DNA from: Bradyrhizobium sp. 1
Lineage (GTDB): Bacteria > Pseudomonadota > Alphaproteobacteria > Rhizobiales > Xanthobacteraceae
Length of the DNA: 64,000 nucleotides
Reading direction: 5' to 3'
NCBI RefSeq assembly: GCF_023073315.1
Contig: NZ_JADPJH010000028.1
Location: 131,570-195,569, forward strand
In this document: one piece after another, positions 8,745 to 16,745 of the stretch
Position numbering within the stretch: the first letter of the stretch is position 1
How the letters are laid out: each line of letters opens with the position of its first letter
The notes under the pieces: generated by a model
The model's database searches: none
Seen by the model: only the letters and a program-made list of their open reading frames with translations
What the model was told of the DNA's origin: nothing
Program-made: the position numbers and the translations under genes

Positions 8745-10037
8745 CTATCCCTTGTAGCCCATCAAAAGGCGGGGCAGCCACAGCGAGAATGCGGGCACGT
8801 AAGTCACGAACATCAGGGCTGCGATCAGGGCGGCGTAGAACGGCAGGATGGTGCGCATCACCGCGCCCACCGAGATGCCGCCGATGGCGCAGCCCACGAA
8901 CTGCGTCGTTCCGACCGGCGGGGTGTTCAGCCCCAGCGCGCAGTTGATCAACATCAGCATGCCGAACTGCACCGGATCCATGCCGGCCTTCATTGCAATC
9001 GGCAGAAAGATCGGCGTGCAGATCAGGATGGTCGCCGCCATGTCCATGAACGTGCCGAGTACGAACAGGATGATGTTGATCAGCAGGAAGATGACCCATG
9101 GCTGCTGGGACACCTTACTCATGACGTCGCCGGCGAAGTCGGCCACCTCATAGAGACCCATCAGATACTGGAACATGGTGGAGACGCCGATCAGCAACAG
9201 CACCACGCCCGTCGTCTTCACCGCCTTCGCAGCCGCCCGCAGGAAGTTCGGCAGGGTCATGGTGCGGTAGATGAAGAACGTCAGCAGGATCGTATAGGTG
9301 ACCGCGACGGCGGCGGATTCGGTTGCCGTGAAGACGCCGGACAGGATGCCCGCCAGGATGATGCCGACGATCAGAAGGCCGGGCAGAGCTGCCGCGAACG
9401 AGCGGAAAACCTCGGGCCAGCCCGGGAACTTGCCCGCGGGATAGCCGCGCTTCACCGCGACCGCGTAAGCGGCGACCAGCATGCACACCATCAGCACGAG
9501 CGCCGGCAGCAGGCCGGCGGCGATCAGCGCGCCGATCGAGACCTTGCCGCCGGCAGCGAGCGCATAGATGATCATGTTGTGACTGGTCGGCATCAAAGCG
9601 CCGACCAGCGAGGCATGGGTGGTGACGTTGACGGCGTAGTCGGTGTCAAAGCCTTCCTTTTTCATCATCGGGATCATCACCGCGCCCATCGCCGACACGT
9701 CGGCCACGGGCGAGCCGGAGACGCCGCCGAACAGCGTGCAAGCGACCACGTTCGACATGCCGAGCCCGCCGCGGATGTGCCCGACCAGGCTCTTGGCCAG
9801 TTGCACGATCTTGTCGGCAACGCCGCCATGCAGCATCAGTTCACCGCTGAAGACGAAGAACGGAATGGCGAGGAAGGAGAAGATGTTCATCCCCGACATC
9901 ATCTGCTGGAAGATGACGGCGACCGGCAGGCCCTCGTAGAGGATGGTGCAGATCGCCGAGAGGCCGATCGCGAAGGCAACCGGGACGCCGAGGACCAGGA
10001 AGCCGAAGAAGGTGGCGCCGAGAATGATCAGTTCCAT
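8745..10037 (-). CDS. dctM: TRAP transporter large permease, DctM family, 430 aa
   Basis: This is the 12-helix-type transport subunit of a tripartite ATP-independent periplasmic transporter, using a sodium or proton gradient to import an organic acid. The polypeptide is almost wholly hydrophobic. It shows family segments such as FLAIPFFVFSGELM near 55, GGVSGSPVADVSAMG near 103, and the late NCALGLNTPPVG. Length is typical (about 425-440). It overlaps dctQ by ten bases and is followed by an SDR gene. Family assignment firm; the substrate depends on dctP. Confidence 0.93.
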   Translation of the reverse strand: MELIILGATFFGFLVLGVPVAFAIGLSAICTILYEGLPVAVIFQQMMSGMNIFSFLAIPFFVFSGELMLHGGVADKIVQLAKSLVGHIRGGLGMSNVVACTLFGGVSGSPVADVSAMGAVMIPMMKKEGFDTDYAVNVTTHASLVGALMPTSHNMIIYALAAGGKVSIGALIAAGLLPALVLMVCMLVAAYAVAVKRGYPAGKFPGWPEVFRSFAAALPGLLIVGIILAGILSGVFTATESAAVAVTYTILLTFFIYRTMTLPNFLRAAAKAVKTTGVVLLLIGVSTMFQYLMGLYEVADFAGDVMSKVSQQPWVIFLLINIILFVLGTFMDMAATILICTPIFLPIAMKAGMDPVQFGMLMLINCALGLNTPPVGTTQFVGCAIGGISVGAVMRTILPFYAALIAALMFVTYVPAFSLWLPRLLMGYKG

Positions 10038-10576
10038 GAGGGGACGACCTCTTCGCCGCGCAGGAGAGCAATGATGTGCTCGATTGAGAAGGAGACGATC
10101 AGGACGCCGGAGGCAATCAACGGTACGTAACGGATCACCTCGGGCAGGCCGAGATTGGGAATCTTTACGGTTCCGACCGACGCCCCGAGGATCCAGCCGT
10201 TGTAGGCCATCGCGATGCCAAACACGGCCACGAGAATGTGGATCACGAGCTCGATCTTCTCGCGCACATGGTCCGGCAGCATCACCAGCAGACTGTCCAT
10301 GCCGATATGCCCGGCATCGCGAACGCCGACAGCCGCGCCGATCAGCGTGACGTAGAGGATCAGGACCAGCGCAAGGTTCTCCGTCCAGGTCGGACTGGAA
10401 TTGAGCACGTACCGACCGAACACCTGGTAGAACACGATGGTGACGATGACGAGCAGTCCGGTCACGGACAGATACATGCCCAGCCGAGCGACGACGGCAT
10501 TGATCCGCGACAGCAGGCCGGTGGACGGGCGTCCGGCGACCTCCTGCTCGTGATCTGCGACGTGTGGGTCTGTCAT
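10028..10576 (-). CDS. dctQ: TRAP transporter small permease, DctQ family, 182 aa
   Basis: This is the four-helix membrane subunit that partners DctM. Hydrophobic helices lie at about residues 33-55, 70-90, 108-130 and 150-172, with the typical VFGRYVLNSSPTWTENLALVLILYV core. The start ATG at 10576 and the end overlapping dctM match the usual gene order. The gap to dctP holds a stem-loop (10607-10640). Confidence 0.9.
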   Translation of the reverse strand: MTDPHVADHEQEVAGRPSTGLLSRINAVVARLGMYLSVTGLLVIVTIVFYQVFGRYVLNSSPTWTENLALVLILYVTLIGAAVGVRDAGHIGMDSLLVMLPDHVREKIELVIHILVAVFGIAMAYNGWILGASVGTVKIPNLGLPEVIRYVPLIASGVLIVSFSIEHIIALLRGEEVVPSWN

Positions 10577-10606
10577 TCCGGCGTCTCCTTGCGCGTCTCG
10601 CTGCGA

Positions 10607-10640
10607 GGGTCCGGTATCGCCTCGCGGCGACGCCGGACCC
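10607..10640. promoter_or_regulatory. Intercistronic stem-loop between dctP and dctQ
   Basis: GGGTCCGG at 10607-10614 pairs perfectly with CCGGACCC at 10633-10640, and TCGC/GCGA can extend pairing inside the loop. It lies 12 bases past the dctP stop and 31 before the dctQ start, with no T-run. The position suggests an mRNA-stabilising or partial-terminator hairpin that keeps the binding protein more abundant than the permeases (inference). Confidence 0.5.
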
Positions 10641-10652
10641 GACGCTATGGTC

Positions 10653-11624
10653 TTACTTCGTGTCCTGGATACGCTTGACGAGGCCCTTCAGCTTCTCGTC
10701 ACCGGCGAACTTGTCGTAGACCGGCTTCATCGCATCGACGAATTCCGCCTTGTTGGCGATCGTGATGACCTGGACGCCGGCAGCTTCGACGGTCTTGCGG
10801 GAGGCCTGCTCACGCTCGTCCCAGAGCTTGCGCATGACGGGCACCGATTCCTTGGCCGCCTTGCGGACCATCGCCTGGTCCTCCTTGCTCAGCGTGTCCC
10901 AGACCGTCTTGGACATCACGAGAACTTCGGGCGCCAGCGAGTGCTCGGTGACGTTGTAGAACTTGGCCGCCTCGAAATGACGCGAGGACTCGTAGGAGGG
11001 CCAATTGTTCTCGGCAGCGTCTACGAGGCCGGTCTTGAGAGCCGTATAAACCTCGCCATACGGCATCGGCGTCGGGTTGGCCCCGAGGCTCTGGATCATG
11101 CCGACCCAAAGATCGGATTGCTGGACGCGGATCTTCAGACCCTTGAGGTCGGCGAGCGACTTGATCGGCGCCTTGACAGTGTAGATGGACCGGGCGCCGC
11201 TGTCGTAATAGGCAAGGCCGATCAGGCCTGCGGGCGCCATCGCTGCCAGGATCTCATCGCCGATCGGCCCGTCAAGCACGGTGCGCATGTGCTGCGTGTC
11301 CCGGAAGACGAAGGGCAGGCACAATGCGATGGTTTCCGGCACGAAATTGTTCAGCGGCGATGCATTGATCCGCATCATGTCGAGCGCGCCGATCTTGAGC
11401 TGCTCGATGGTGTCCTTCTCGGAGCCCAGCGCGCCGTTGGGAAACACCTTCACGCCGAGCTTGCCGCCGCTCGCCGTCGCGAGCTGCTTGCCCATGAACT
11501 TGACGGCTTCGACGGTCGGATAATCGGCGGGGTGAATGTCGGCGGAGCGGAAGTCGCGTGCGGTCGCGAAAGGTGCTGAGACCGCCAGCGCAGCGGCAGC
11601 GATGATACCGATCAGTGTCTTCAT
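10653..11624 (-). CDS. dctP: TRAP transporter periplasmic substrate-binding protein, DctP family, 323 aa
   Basis: This is a periplasmic receptor delivering a carboxylate to DctQM. The signal peptide is about residues 1-22 (MKTLIGIIAAAALAVSAPF, cleavage around ATA-RD). Family motifs include FPNGALGSEKDTIEQLKIGALDM, LKGLKIRVQQS and the VYTALKTGLVDAAENNWPSY segment with its ligand-facing residues. The ATG at 11624 is preceded by AGGAGG; an in-frame start 29 codons upstream is rejected. It heads the operon dctP-dctQ-dctM-SDR. Confidence 0.92.
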   Translation of the reverse strand: MKTLIGIIAAAALAVSAPFATARDFRSADIHPADYPTVEAVKFMGKQLATASGGKLGVKVFPNGALGSEKDTIEQLKIGALDMMRINASPLNNFVPETIALCLPFVFRDTQHMRTVLDGPIGDEILAAMAPAGLIGLAYYDSGARSIYTVKAPIKSLADLKGLKIRVQQSDLWVGMIQSLGANPTPMPYGEVYTALKTGLVDAAENNWPSYESSRHFEAAKFYNVTEHSLAPEVLVMSKTVWDTLSKEDQAMVRKAAKESVPVMRKLWDEREQASRKTVEAAGVQVITIANKAEFVDAMKPVYDKFAGDEKLKGLVKRIQDTK

Positions 11625-12210
11625 CTGGGCTTTCCTCCTGAGTTGATTATGTCGTCGTTGGGCAGGTGCTGCCGGTCGCCTTGGGTCGCTCCACTTCAGA
11701 TGCGAAGTCAAGCGTCACAACCGCACCACCTTGGTAGGATTGCGCGACGGTGTCGAGTGGGTTTGGCTGGTTCATGACGGCGCGCAGGCTGATGCCGCGC
11801 CTGGGCGGCAAGTGCCGCCCCCTGTAATCCCGTCCCGTCGTCGGCCGATGCCGGACGCAAGGTAACGATGCTCGTCGTATCCATGGTCGTTCCTCTGGTT
11901 TTGTGCTCGACCGCTATTGGTTGCGGCTTGGAGGTTCGGGCGAGACGGGTCGCCCCGTGCCTGTACGATGCGCGCCGTATCGGCGCGATGTCGCCAATGT
12001 CGTCCCTAGGGCGGGCGGCATTCTGAGTCCAAGCCAAATCCGGCATCGATCAATGCTGGAGTTGCATTGATTGATCACGGGATGCTCCGAGACGACAATC
12101 TGCGGATGGCGCCGTTTTTCCGAAGTCGTCCGCACCGTCGCGTTACTTGACGTCGCAGCCAGAGCCCCCTCAAGATGCCCGAAACACCCGACCATCGCGA
12201 GGGAATGCCC
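11625..12210. other. Long intergenic region, possible decayed small gene and regulatory dyads
   Basis: No full gene fits here. A minus-strand frame from ATG 11884 to 11708 (58 codons, AGAGG upstream) starts plausibly as MDTTSIVTLRP. A second, shifted frame from about 11830 to 11647 reads as better protein (SLRAVMNQPNPLDTVAQ) to its stop. Together they could be one frameshifted short gene, or nothing. CGCGCCG-TAT-CGGCGCG at 11971-11987 is a perfect 7-bp inverted repeat, and a second dyad lies at 12049-12071. Confidence 0.3.
12049..12071. promoter_or_regulatory. Candidate operator dyad ATCAATGC-N7-GCATTGAT
   Basis: This is a perfect 8-bp inverted repeat with a 7-base spacer, between the divergent dctP operon and the cyclase gene. 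The arm length and AT-rich character suit a GntR- or LysR-type regulator, but no such regulator gene is adjacent. Function inferred from position only. Confidence 0.4.
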
Positions 12211-12987
12211 ATGCCGCGGAAGCTGATCGATATTTCCGTGCCGCTCAGAAACGACGTGACGGCCGATCCGCCGGGCAATCACCCGACCATCCAGTATATC
12301 GATCACCAGCAGGGCCTGCCGCGCATGCTGCAGTTCTTCGACGGCCTCAAGGCGCAGGATTTGCCGGACGGCCAGGGCTGGGCCGTCGAGCAGGTCTCGC
12401 TGTCGACCCACAACGGCACGCATCTCGATGCGCCCTGGCACTTCCATCCGACCATGAACCGCGGCGAGCGGTCATGGACGATCGACGAGGTGCCGCTGGA
12501 ATGGTGCTTTCAGCCCGGCATCAAGCTCGACTTCCGGCATCTGCCCGACGGCTACGTCGCCACCGTCGACGACGTCGAGAACGAGCTGACGCGCATCGGG
12601 CACACGCTGTCGCCGCTGGAGATCGTCGTCGTCAACACCAGCGCCGGCGCCAAATTCGGTCAGACCGATTACGTCAATTCCGGCTGCGGCATGGGCTATG
12701 AGGCCACCATGTACCTGCTCGAACGCGGCGTGCGGCTGACCGGCACCGACGGCTGGAGCTGGGACGCGCCGTTCGTCTACACCGCAAAGAAATATGCAGA
12801 AACAAAAGATGCCGGCCTGATCTGGGAGGGCCACAAGGCGGGCCGGCACATCGGCTATTGCCATCTTGAGAAATTGCACAGTCTCGACAAGCTGCCCTCG
12901 ACCGGGTTCACGATCTCATGCTTTCCGGTGAAAATCGAACGCGCCTCCGCGGGCTGGACCCGCGCCGTCGCCATCATCGATAGTTAG
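12211..12987 (+). CDS. Cyclase/kynurenine-formamidase-like metal-dependent hydrolase, 258 aa
   Basis: The cyclase family (Pfam Cyclase) contains metal-dependent hydrolases of amides and lactones. The family motif HNGTHLDAPWHFHP, with its metal-binding His and Asp residues, is present near 70-84. GCGMGYEATMYLLERGV and GTDGWSWD follow, the latter typical of the subgroup. Two starts are possible: ATG 12175, or ATG 12211, which has GAGGGA at a good distance and is preferred. It faces the TRAP operon across a long control region and may act on the transported compound. It converges on the Crp-like gene with a four-base overlap at the stops. Confidence 0.85.
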   Translation: MPRKLIDISVPLRNDVTADPPGNHPTIQYIDHQQGLPRMLQFFDGLKAQDLPDGQGWAVEQVSLSTHNGTHLDAPWHFHPTMNRGERSWTIDEVPLEWCFQPGIKLDFRHLPDGYVATVDDVENELTRIGHTLSPLEIVVVNTSAGAKFGQTDYVNSGCGMGYEATMYLLERGVRLTGTDGWSWDAPFVYTAKKYAETKDAGLIWEGHKAGRHIGYCHLEKLHSLDKLPSTGFTISCFPVKIERASAGWTRAVAIIDS

Positions 12988-13712
12988 TTGCCGTCGAGGC
13001 CGCTTTCGACGAGTTCGCGCAATGCGTCGGTGTCGAGCACGACGATGGCGCCATGCTCAAGACGTACCCAGTTGCGCCCAGACCAGGCGCGCAATTGCTT
13101 GTTGATGCTCTCGCGCGTCATCCCCACCATCTCGCTGATCTCCTGCTGCGTGATGGCGAGCGTGCCGCTGCCGGAGTCGAGCTTGCGCTCTTCGGTGAGA
13201 CCGAGCAGCGCGCTCGCAAGCCGGCCCGGAAGATTTTGCAGGATCACCTGCTCGACCTGCTGGCTGGTCCAGCGCAGGCGCGCGCAGAGCAGCTCGATGA
13301 ATTTCATCGCCAGTGCCGGCTGACTCTTCACGAACGGAAGGAAGTCGCGGCGGTCGATGATGTAGAGCTCGCAATTGGTGTTAGCGGTTGCGTCGGCCGA
13401 ACGCGGCGCGCCGTCGAGCACCGCGATCTCGCCGAAGATTTCTCCAGGACCGATCAGATTGAGAATGGCATTCCTCCCGTCAGGCGACGAAGAGGAGATC
13501 TTCACTGTTCCCGTGATCACCGCGAACAGATTGTTGCCGGGATCGCCCTTGGCAGCGATCGTGGCACCGCGCTTCACCGTGGTGTGCTTGGCATAGCGGC
13601 AGAGCTGGTCGAGTGCCTCGGGCTCCAGATCCGCGAAGATCGGGTGCTTGCGCAGGACCGATAGTTTGTTGCCCGCTGCTTGTCGGGGGTCGCCGGTCTT
13701 GTCCTGAGGCAC
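12984..13712 (-). CDS. Crp/Fnr-family transcriptional regulator without iron-sulfur cysteines, 242 aa
   Basis: This is a DNA-binding regulator with an N-terminal cyclic-nucleotide-binding-type beta roll at about 20-140 (GDPGNNLFAVITGTVKI, GEIFGEIAVLDGAPRSADA). A C-terminal winged helix-turn-helix follows at about 170-225 (QQEISEMVGMTRESINKQLRAW). RSADATA resembles the phosphate-binding cassette of Crp, so a nucleotide effector is possible. It lacks the cysteine ligands of FNR. It is transcribed separately from the FNR-like gene about 310 bases away. Target unknown. Confidence 0.88.
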   Translation of the reverse strand: MPQDKTGDPRQAAGNKLSVLRKHPIFADLEPEALDQLCRYAKHTTVKRGATIAAKGDPGNNLFAVITGTVKISSSSPDGRNAILNLIGPGEIFGEIAVLDGAPRSADATANTNCELYIIDRRDFLPFVKSQPALAMKFIELLCARLRWTSQQVEQVILQNLPGRLASALLGLTEERKLDSGSGTLAITQQEISEMVGMTRESINKQLRAWSGRNWVRLEHGAIVVLDTDALRELVESGLDGN

Positions 13713-14022
13713 GCCGCTGGGCTCCTAAGACTGCGAGGCACTGAAGCTCTTGCGTAGTCAGTGTTAGCAGGCTTTTCAACCGGAAAGCATGTACGCGTTT
13801 CGAAGCAAATACGTCGAAAAATGCCGCGGCGGGGGCGAAGTCCGCATCCGAAGGATGAGCCAATGCGCCCCAATCGATGCAGAGTTGCAGCTATGCACGC
13901 CCCATTGCGTTGAGGCGCTGCCAAACGGCCACGAACCCGTCGGGGGAAGGCTCCCACTGAGGATGCCGCAAAATGCGACGTGATATCTCAAAAATTGACG
14001 ATTGCGGCGTCAAGACCGGGCG
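13713..14022. other. Intergenic region between two regulator genes
   Basis: This gap of about 310 bases must hold the promoter of the Crp-like gene (minus strand, start 13712) and the 3' end of the FNR-like transcript. TTGACG-N7-CGTCAA at 13995-14013 is a perfect 6-bp dyad, nine bases beyond the FNR-like stop. Without a T-run it is neither a clear terminator nor a clear operator. No gene seen. Confidence 0.35.
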
Positions 14023-14736
14023 TCAGGCTGCGGCCAGGGCCTCGACCTTTGCCGGGTCGAGCAGGCTGACGCCACCGTGAATGATCTCAATCACCCCGTG
14101 GCGCTCCAGCTTCGTGAAGGTGCGGCTGACGGTTTCGATGGTCAGGCCGAGATAGTCGGCGATGTCCTGGCGGCTCATCGGCAGCGGAACCGTGTCGGAC
14201 CGCTCCTTGAGCGAGACCAGACGCTCGCGCCAGCCAAGCAGGAAGGCGGCGACCTTCTCATCGGCCGAGCGGCGGCCGAGCAGAACCATGTGGTTGCGCG
14301 CCTGGCTCAGTTCGCGAACCGCCAGCTCGTTGATCCGCCTGAGCAGATGCGGCCGGTCCTCGATGAAGCGGCCAAAGGGCGCTTTTGCGAATTGGCACAC
14401 GGTGACGCCACCGATCGCATCGGCCGAAAAATTGTGGCGGCCCGATATATTCATCCCCAGGAAATCGCCGGGCAACGCAAAACCGACGATCTGCCGCCGG
14501 CCGTCAGGCAGCAGCTTGTAGAGCCGCATGACGCCTTCGAGGAGATTGTAGAACGAGGCCGTGATGTCCTCTTCGGAGAACACGGTCTCGCTCCCGTCGA
14601 AATGGACGCGGCGTCCCAGATGTTCGAATTCTCTGAGTTCGGCCGCATCCAGCGACGAACAAACCGCCGATCCGCGCACGGCACAATCACTGCAGAAATG
14701 CCGGTTCGGCTCAATCGTGACCATGGAAGGCTTCAT
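14023..14736 (-). CDS. Oxygen-sensing FNR-type regulator (FixK1/AadR/FnrN-like), 237 aa
   Basis: This is predicted to bind a [4Fe-4S] cluster under low oxygen and activate genes with TTGA-N6-TCAA boxes. Cys15, Cys18 and Cys26 (CX2CX7C, the FnrN/AadR spacing) plus Cys114 give the four ligands. The beta roll covers about 30-150. The recognition helix ETVSRTFTKLE carries the E-x-x-S-R pattern of FNR, which reads exactly those half-sites. A matching box lies 84-97 bases upstream, suggesting autoregulation. Homologues in Rhodopseudomonas (AadR) control anaerobic aromatic degradation, and in Bradyrhizobium (FixK1) microaerobic genes. Which role applies here is not shown. Confidence 0.9.
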   Translation of the reverse strand: MKPSMVTIEPNRHFCSDCAVRGSAVCSSLDAAELREFEHLGRRVHFDGSETVFSEEDITASFYNLLEGVMRLYKLLPDGRRQIVGFALPGDFLGMNISGRHNFSADAIGGVTVCQFAKAPFGRFIEDRPHLLRRINELAVRELSQARNHMVLLGRRSADEKVAAFLLGWRERLVSLKERSDTVPLPMSRQDIADYLGLTIETVSRTFTKLERHGVIEIIHGGVSLLDPAKVEALAAA

Positions 14737-14819
14737 CCACCGCTCCGAGCGCCGGCTGCCCCCGCATCAGGCCGAGTCCACCGCGCAGGCTGCATTTTAC
14801 TGCACTGCGCCAGAGCCGA

Positions 14820-14833
14820 TTGACCCAGATCAA
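14820..14833. promoter_or_regulatory. FixK/FNR box TTGACCCAGATCAA
   Basis: It matches TTGA-N6-TCAA, about 90 bases upstream of the FNR-like start at 14736. It also lies 32 bases beyond the end of the Mla-type operon, so only the FNR-like gene can use it. Probable auto-control site. Confidence 0.65.
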
Positions 14834-14864
14834 TTTTGGCGGACATAGCCGCCTTGTTCTGTTA

Positions 14865-15968
14865 CTAGACCGCCTGCACCGTCCAGCCGATCAGCTCCTT
14901 GGCGATTCGAGCAAAGGCCGCGTCGAACGCTGCGACTGCCGTGGCCGGTTCGACTTTGTCGAGCTTCTCGCTGGTCTCGACGAGGCGCGAGGCGACCACC
15001 TTCCCGGTCTTGTCGACGATCCGCGCCGACAGCCCGATCTCGACCCGCGTCTCGCCGTCCGTGGCAATGCGGAAGCGCCTGATATCGATCAGGAGCTGGT
15101 AGTCCGCCTGCCCGAGATCGCTCGTTCGCAACGGTGCATGGGCGATGTCGTAGTTCTCAAAACTGTCGATCAGCCGCGCCTGCACCAGCTTTGGAATGCT
15201 GTCGGCCCAGAGGAATTCCGCAAAACCCGGATTGTCCCCGCTCGGCGCGAACAGCATGCGCTGGGTCTGGAGCATCGCAACCGCCGTCGGCTCGGGAATG
15301 GCCAGCGACGCCGCGAGCGTCTTGCCGGCCGGCCCGAGGTTCTGCGGCGTGCGCAGGTCGTAGGCGACCTTCTGGACGGGAGTCCCGCCCCCGGTCATCT
15401 TCTCGAGGCCCGCCAAGATCCCGTCGAGCTTGCCGGTGTTGCGTGCGAGCCCGTCGGAGAATGTCTTGAGGTTAGCGATGGTGTCCTTCAGCGGGCCGGA
15501 ATTGTCCTCCAGCACGGTATCGACCCGCCGCAGCGCGTCGCGCGCGGCCTGCGTCATGCTCTGGCCGGCACCGGCCTCGGCAATCAAGGTCAGGGGCTCG
15601 CCGGATTTGGCGACGATCAATCCGCCCTCCAGCGTCACCACCGGCACGCCGGTCAGCCCCTGAAAATCGAGCCCGACCTTGGTGTCGGTGCGCACCGGCG
15701 TCGCCGCAGCGACCGAGATCGTCGCATTGACGAAGCGCGGATTGTCCGGCGCAAGGCCGAGCTGGGTCACCTCGCCCACGCGGATGCCGTTGAAGAGCAC
15801 GCCGGCGCCGACCAGCAGACCCGGCACCGGGCCCTGGAACTGCACGTGGTAGTTCGAACGCGGCCCTATGCCGCCGGTGTTGTTCAGCCAATAGACGAAG
15901 CCGAACACAGCAATGATCGCGGCCAGCACGAAACTGCCGATCAGCACGTAGGGAGCGCGGGTTTCCAT
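14865..15968 (-). CDS. MlaD (MCE)-type protein fused to a PqiC-like ABC auxiliary domain, 367 aa
   Basis: This is the periplasmic lipid-binding component of an Mla-type ABC system. An N-terminal anchor helix (about 8-28) is followed by the MCE domain (about 38-115, with FNGIRVGEVTQLGLAPDNP). A helical linker comes next (to about 200), then a domain like the ABC-transport auxiliary lipoprotein (about 205-365, with YDLRTPQNLG, LLFAPSGDNPGF-like core and SARIVDKTGKVVASR). In E. coli the comparable PqiC is a separate outer-membrane lipoprotein; here it is covalently joined and has no lipobox. It is the last of three tightly packed genes. Confidence 0.85.
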   Translation of the reverse strand: METRAPYVLIGSFVLAAIIAVFGFVYWLNNTGGIGPRSNYHVQFQGPVPGLLVGAGVLFNGIRVGEVTQLGLAPDNPRFVNATISVAAATPVRTDTKVGLDFQGLTGVPVVTLEGGLIVAKSGEPLTLIAEAGAGQSMTQAARDALRRVDTVLEDNSGPLKDTIANLKTFSDGLARNTGKLDGILAGLEKMTGGGTPVQKVAYDLRTPQNLGPAGKTLAASLAIPEPTAVAMLQTQRMLFAPSGDNPGFAEFLWADSIPKLVQARLIDSFENYDIAHAPLRTSDLGQADYQLLIDIRRFRIATDGETRVEIGLSARIVDKTGKVVASRLVETSEKLDKVEPATAVAAFDAAFARIAKELIGWTVQAV

Positions 15969-15971
15969 GTC

Positions 15972-16745
15972 TCATCTCATCTCGTGTTGCAGCATCTGCG
16001 AGCGCTTGCCGTGGAAATAGGCGCGCACCCAGGGATGCTCGGATTGCAGCAGTTCGCGCATCGGCCCGATCGCGACGATCTTGCCGTCGGCGAGCGCGGC
16101 GACGCGGTCGCAGACCGTCGTGAGGCTCGCAAGGTCATGGGTGACCATGAACACGGTGAGCCCGAGGGTCTTTTGCAAGGTCGCGATCAGCGCGTCGAAA
16201 TCGCCGGCGGCGATCGGATCGAGGCCTGATGTCGGCTCGTCCAGGAACAGAATTGGCGGATCAAGCGCGAGCGCGCGGGCCAGCGCCACGCGCTTGGTCA
16301 TACCGCCGGAGAGCTCTGAGGGATATTTGTCTGCGTCCTGTGCCCGCAGCCCGACCATCTCGAGCTTGGCGATCGCGATCTCGTCCATCAGCTCCTGCGA
16401 CAGCACTAGATTTTCGCGCAGCGGAAACTGGACGTTCTGCCGGACCGTCAGCGAGGAGAACAGCGCCCCCTGCTGGAACAGGATGCCCCATGTCGTGGCC
16501 GCGCCTTCCTTGCGGCCGCCGACAGGCTGTCCCATCACATCGATGCTCCCGCCCTGACGCGGAATCAGTCCGATGATGGTGCGCATCAGCACCGACTTGC
16601 CGCCGCCGGACGCCCCGACCAGCCCGAGGATCTCGCCCCGGCGGACGTCGAGCGTCAGATGGTCGAGCACGGTCTGGCGGCCGAAGCCGACCACGAGGTC
16701 GCGGACGCGGATTGCGAATTCTTGCTGCGATTCGTCCACCGTCAC
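15972..16745 (-). CDS. Mla-type ABC transporter ATPase, 257 aa
   Basis: This is the ATP-hydrolysing subunit of the lipid transporter formed with the adjacent MlaE-like permease and MCE protein. Walker A GASGGGKS is at about 44-51, the signature is LSGGM, and Walker B is ILFLDEP followed by TSGLDP, the MlaF-type sequence. The H-loop His is in VTHD. It overlaps the permease gene by four bases and leaves three bases before the MCE gene. Confidence 0.92.
   Translation of the reverse strand: MTVDESQQEFAIRVRDLVVGFGRQTVLDHLTLDVRRGEILGLVGASGGGKSVLMRTIIGLIPRQGGSIDVMGQPVGGRKEGAATTWGILFQQGALFSSLTVRQNVQFPLRENLVLSQELMDEIAIAKLEMVGLRAQDADKYPSELSGGMTKRVALARALALDPPILFLDEPTSGLDPIAAGDFDALIATLQKTLGLTVFMVTHDLASLTTVCDRVAALADGKIVAIGPMRELLQSEHPWVRAYFHGKRSQMLQHEMR

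Noticed and set aside
7920..10130. 736-codon plus-strand frame over the SDR and TRAP genes
   Set aside because: Antisense shadow of well-supported genes, with no domain and His/Asp/Gln-rich composition.
13995..14013. TTGACG-N7-CGTCAA as an additional FixK box
   Set aside because: The half-sites are spaced wider than the N6 between TTGA and TCAA cores, and it lies downstream of the FNR-like gene with no start codon in range.
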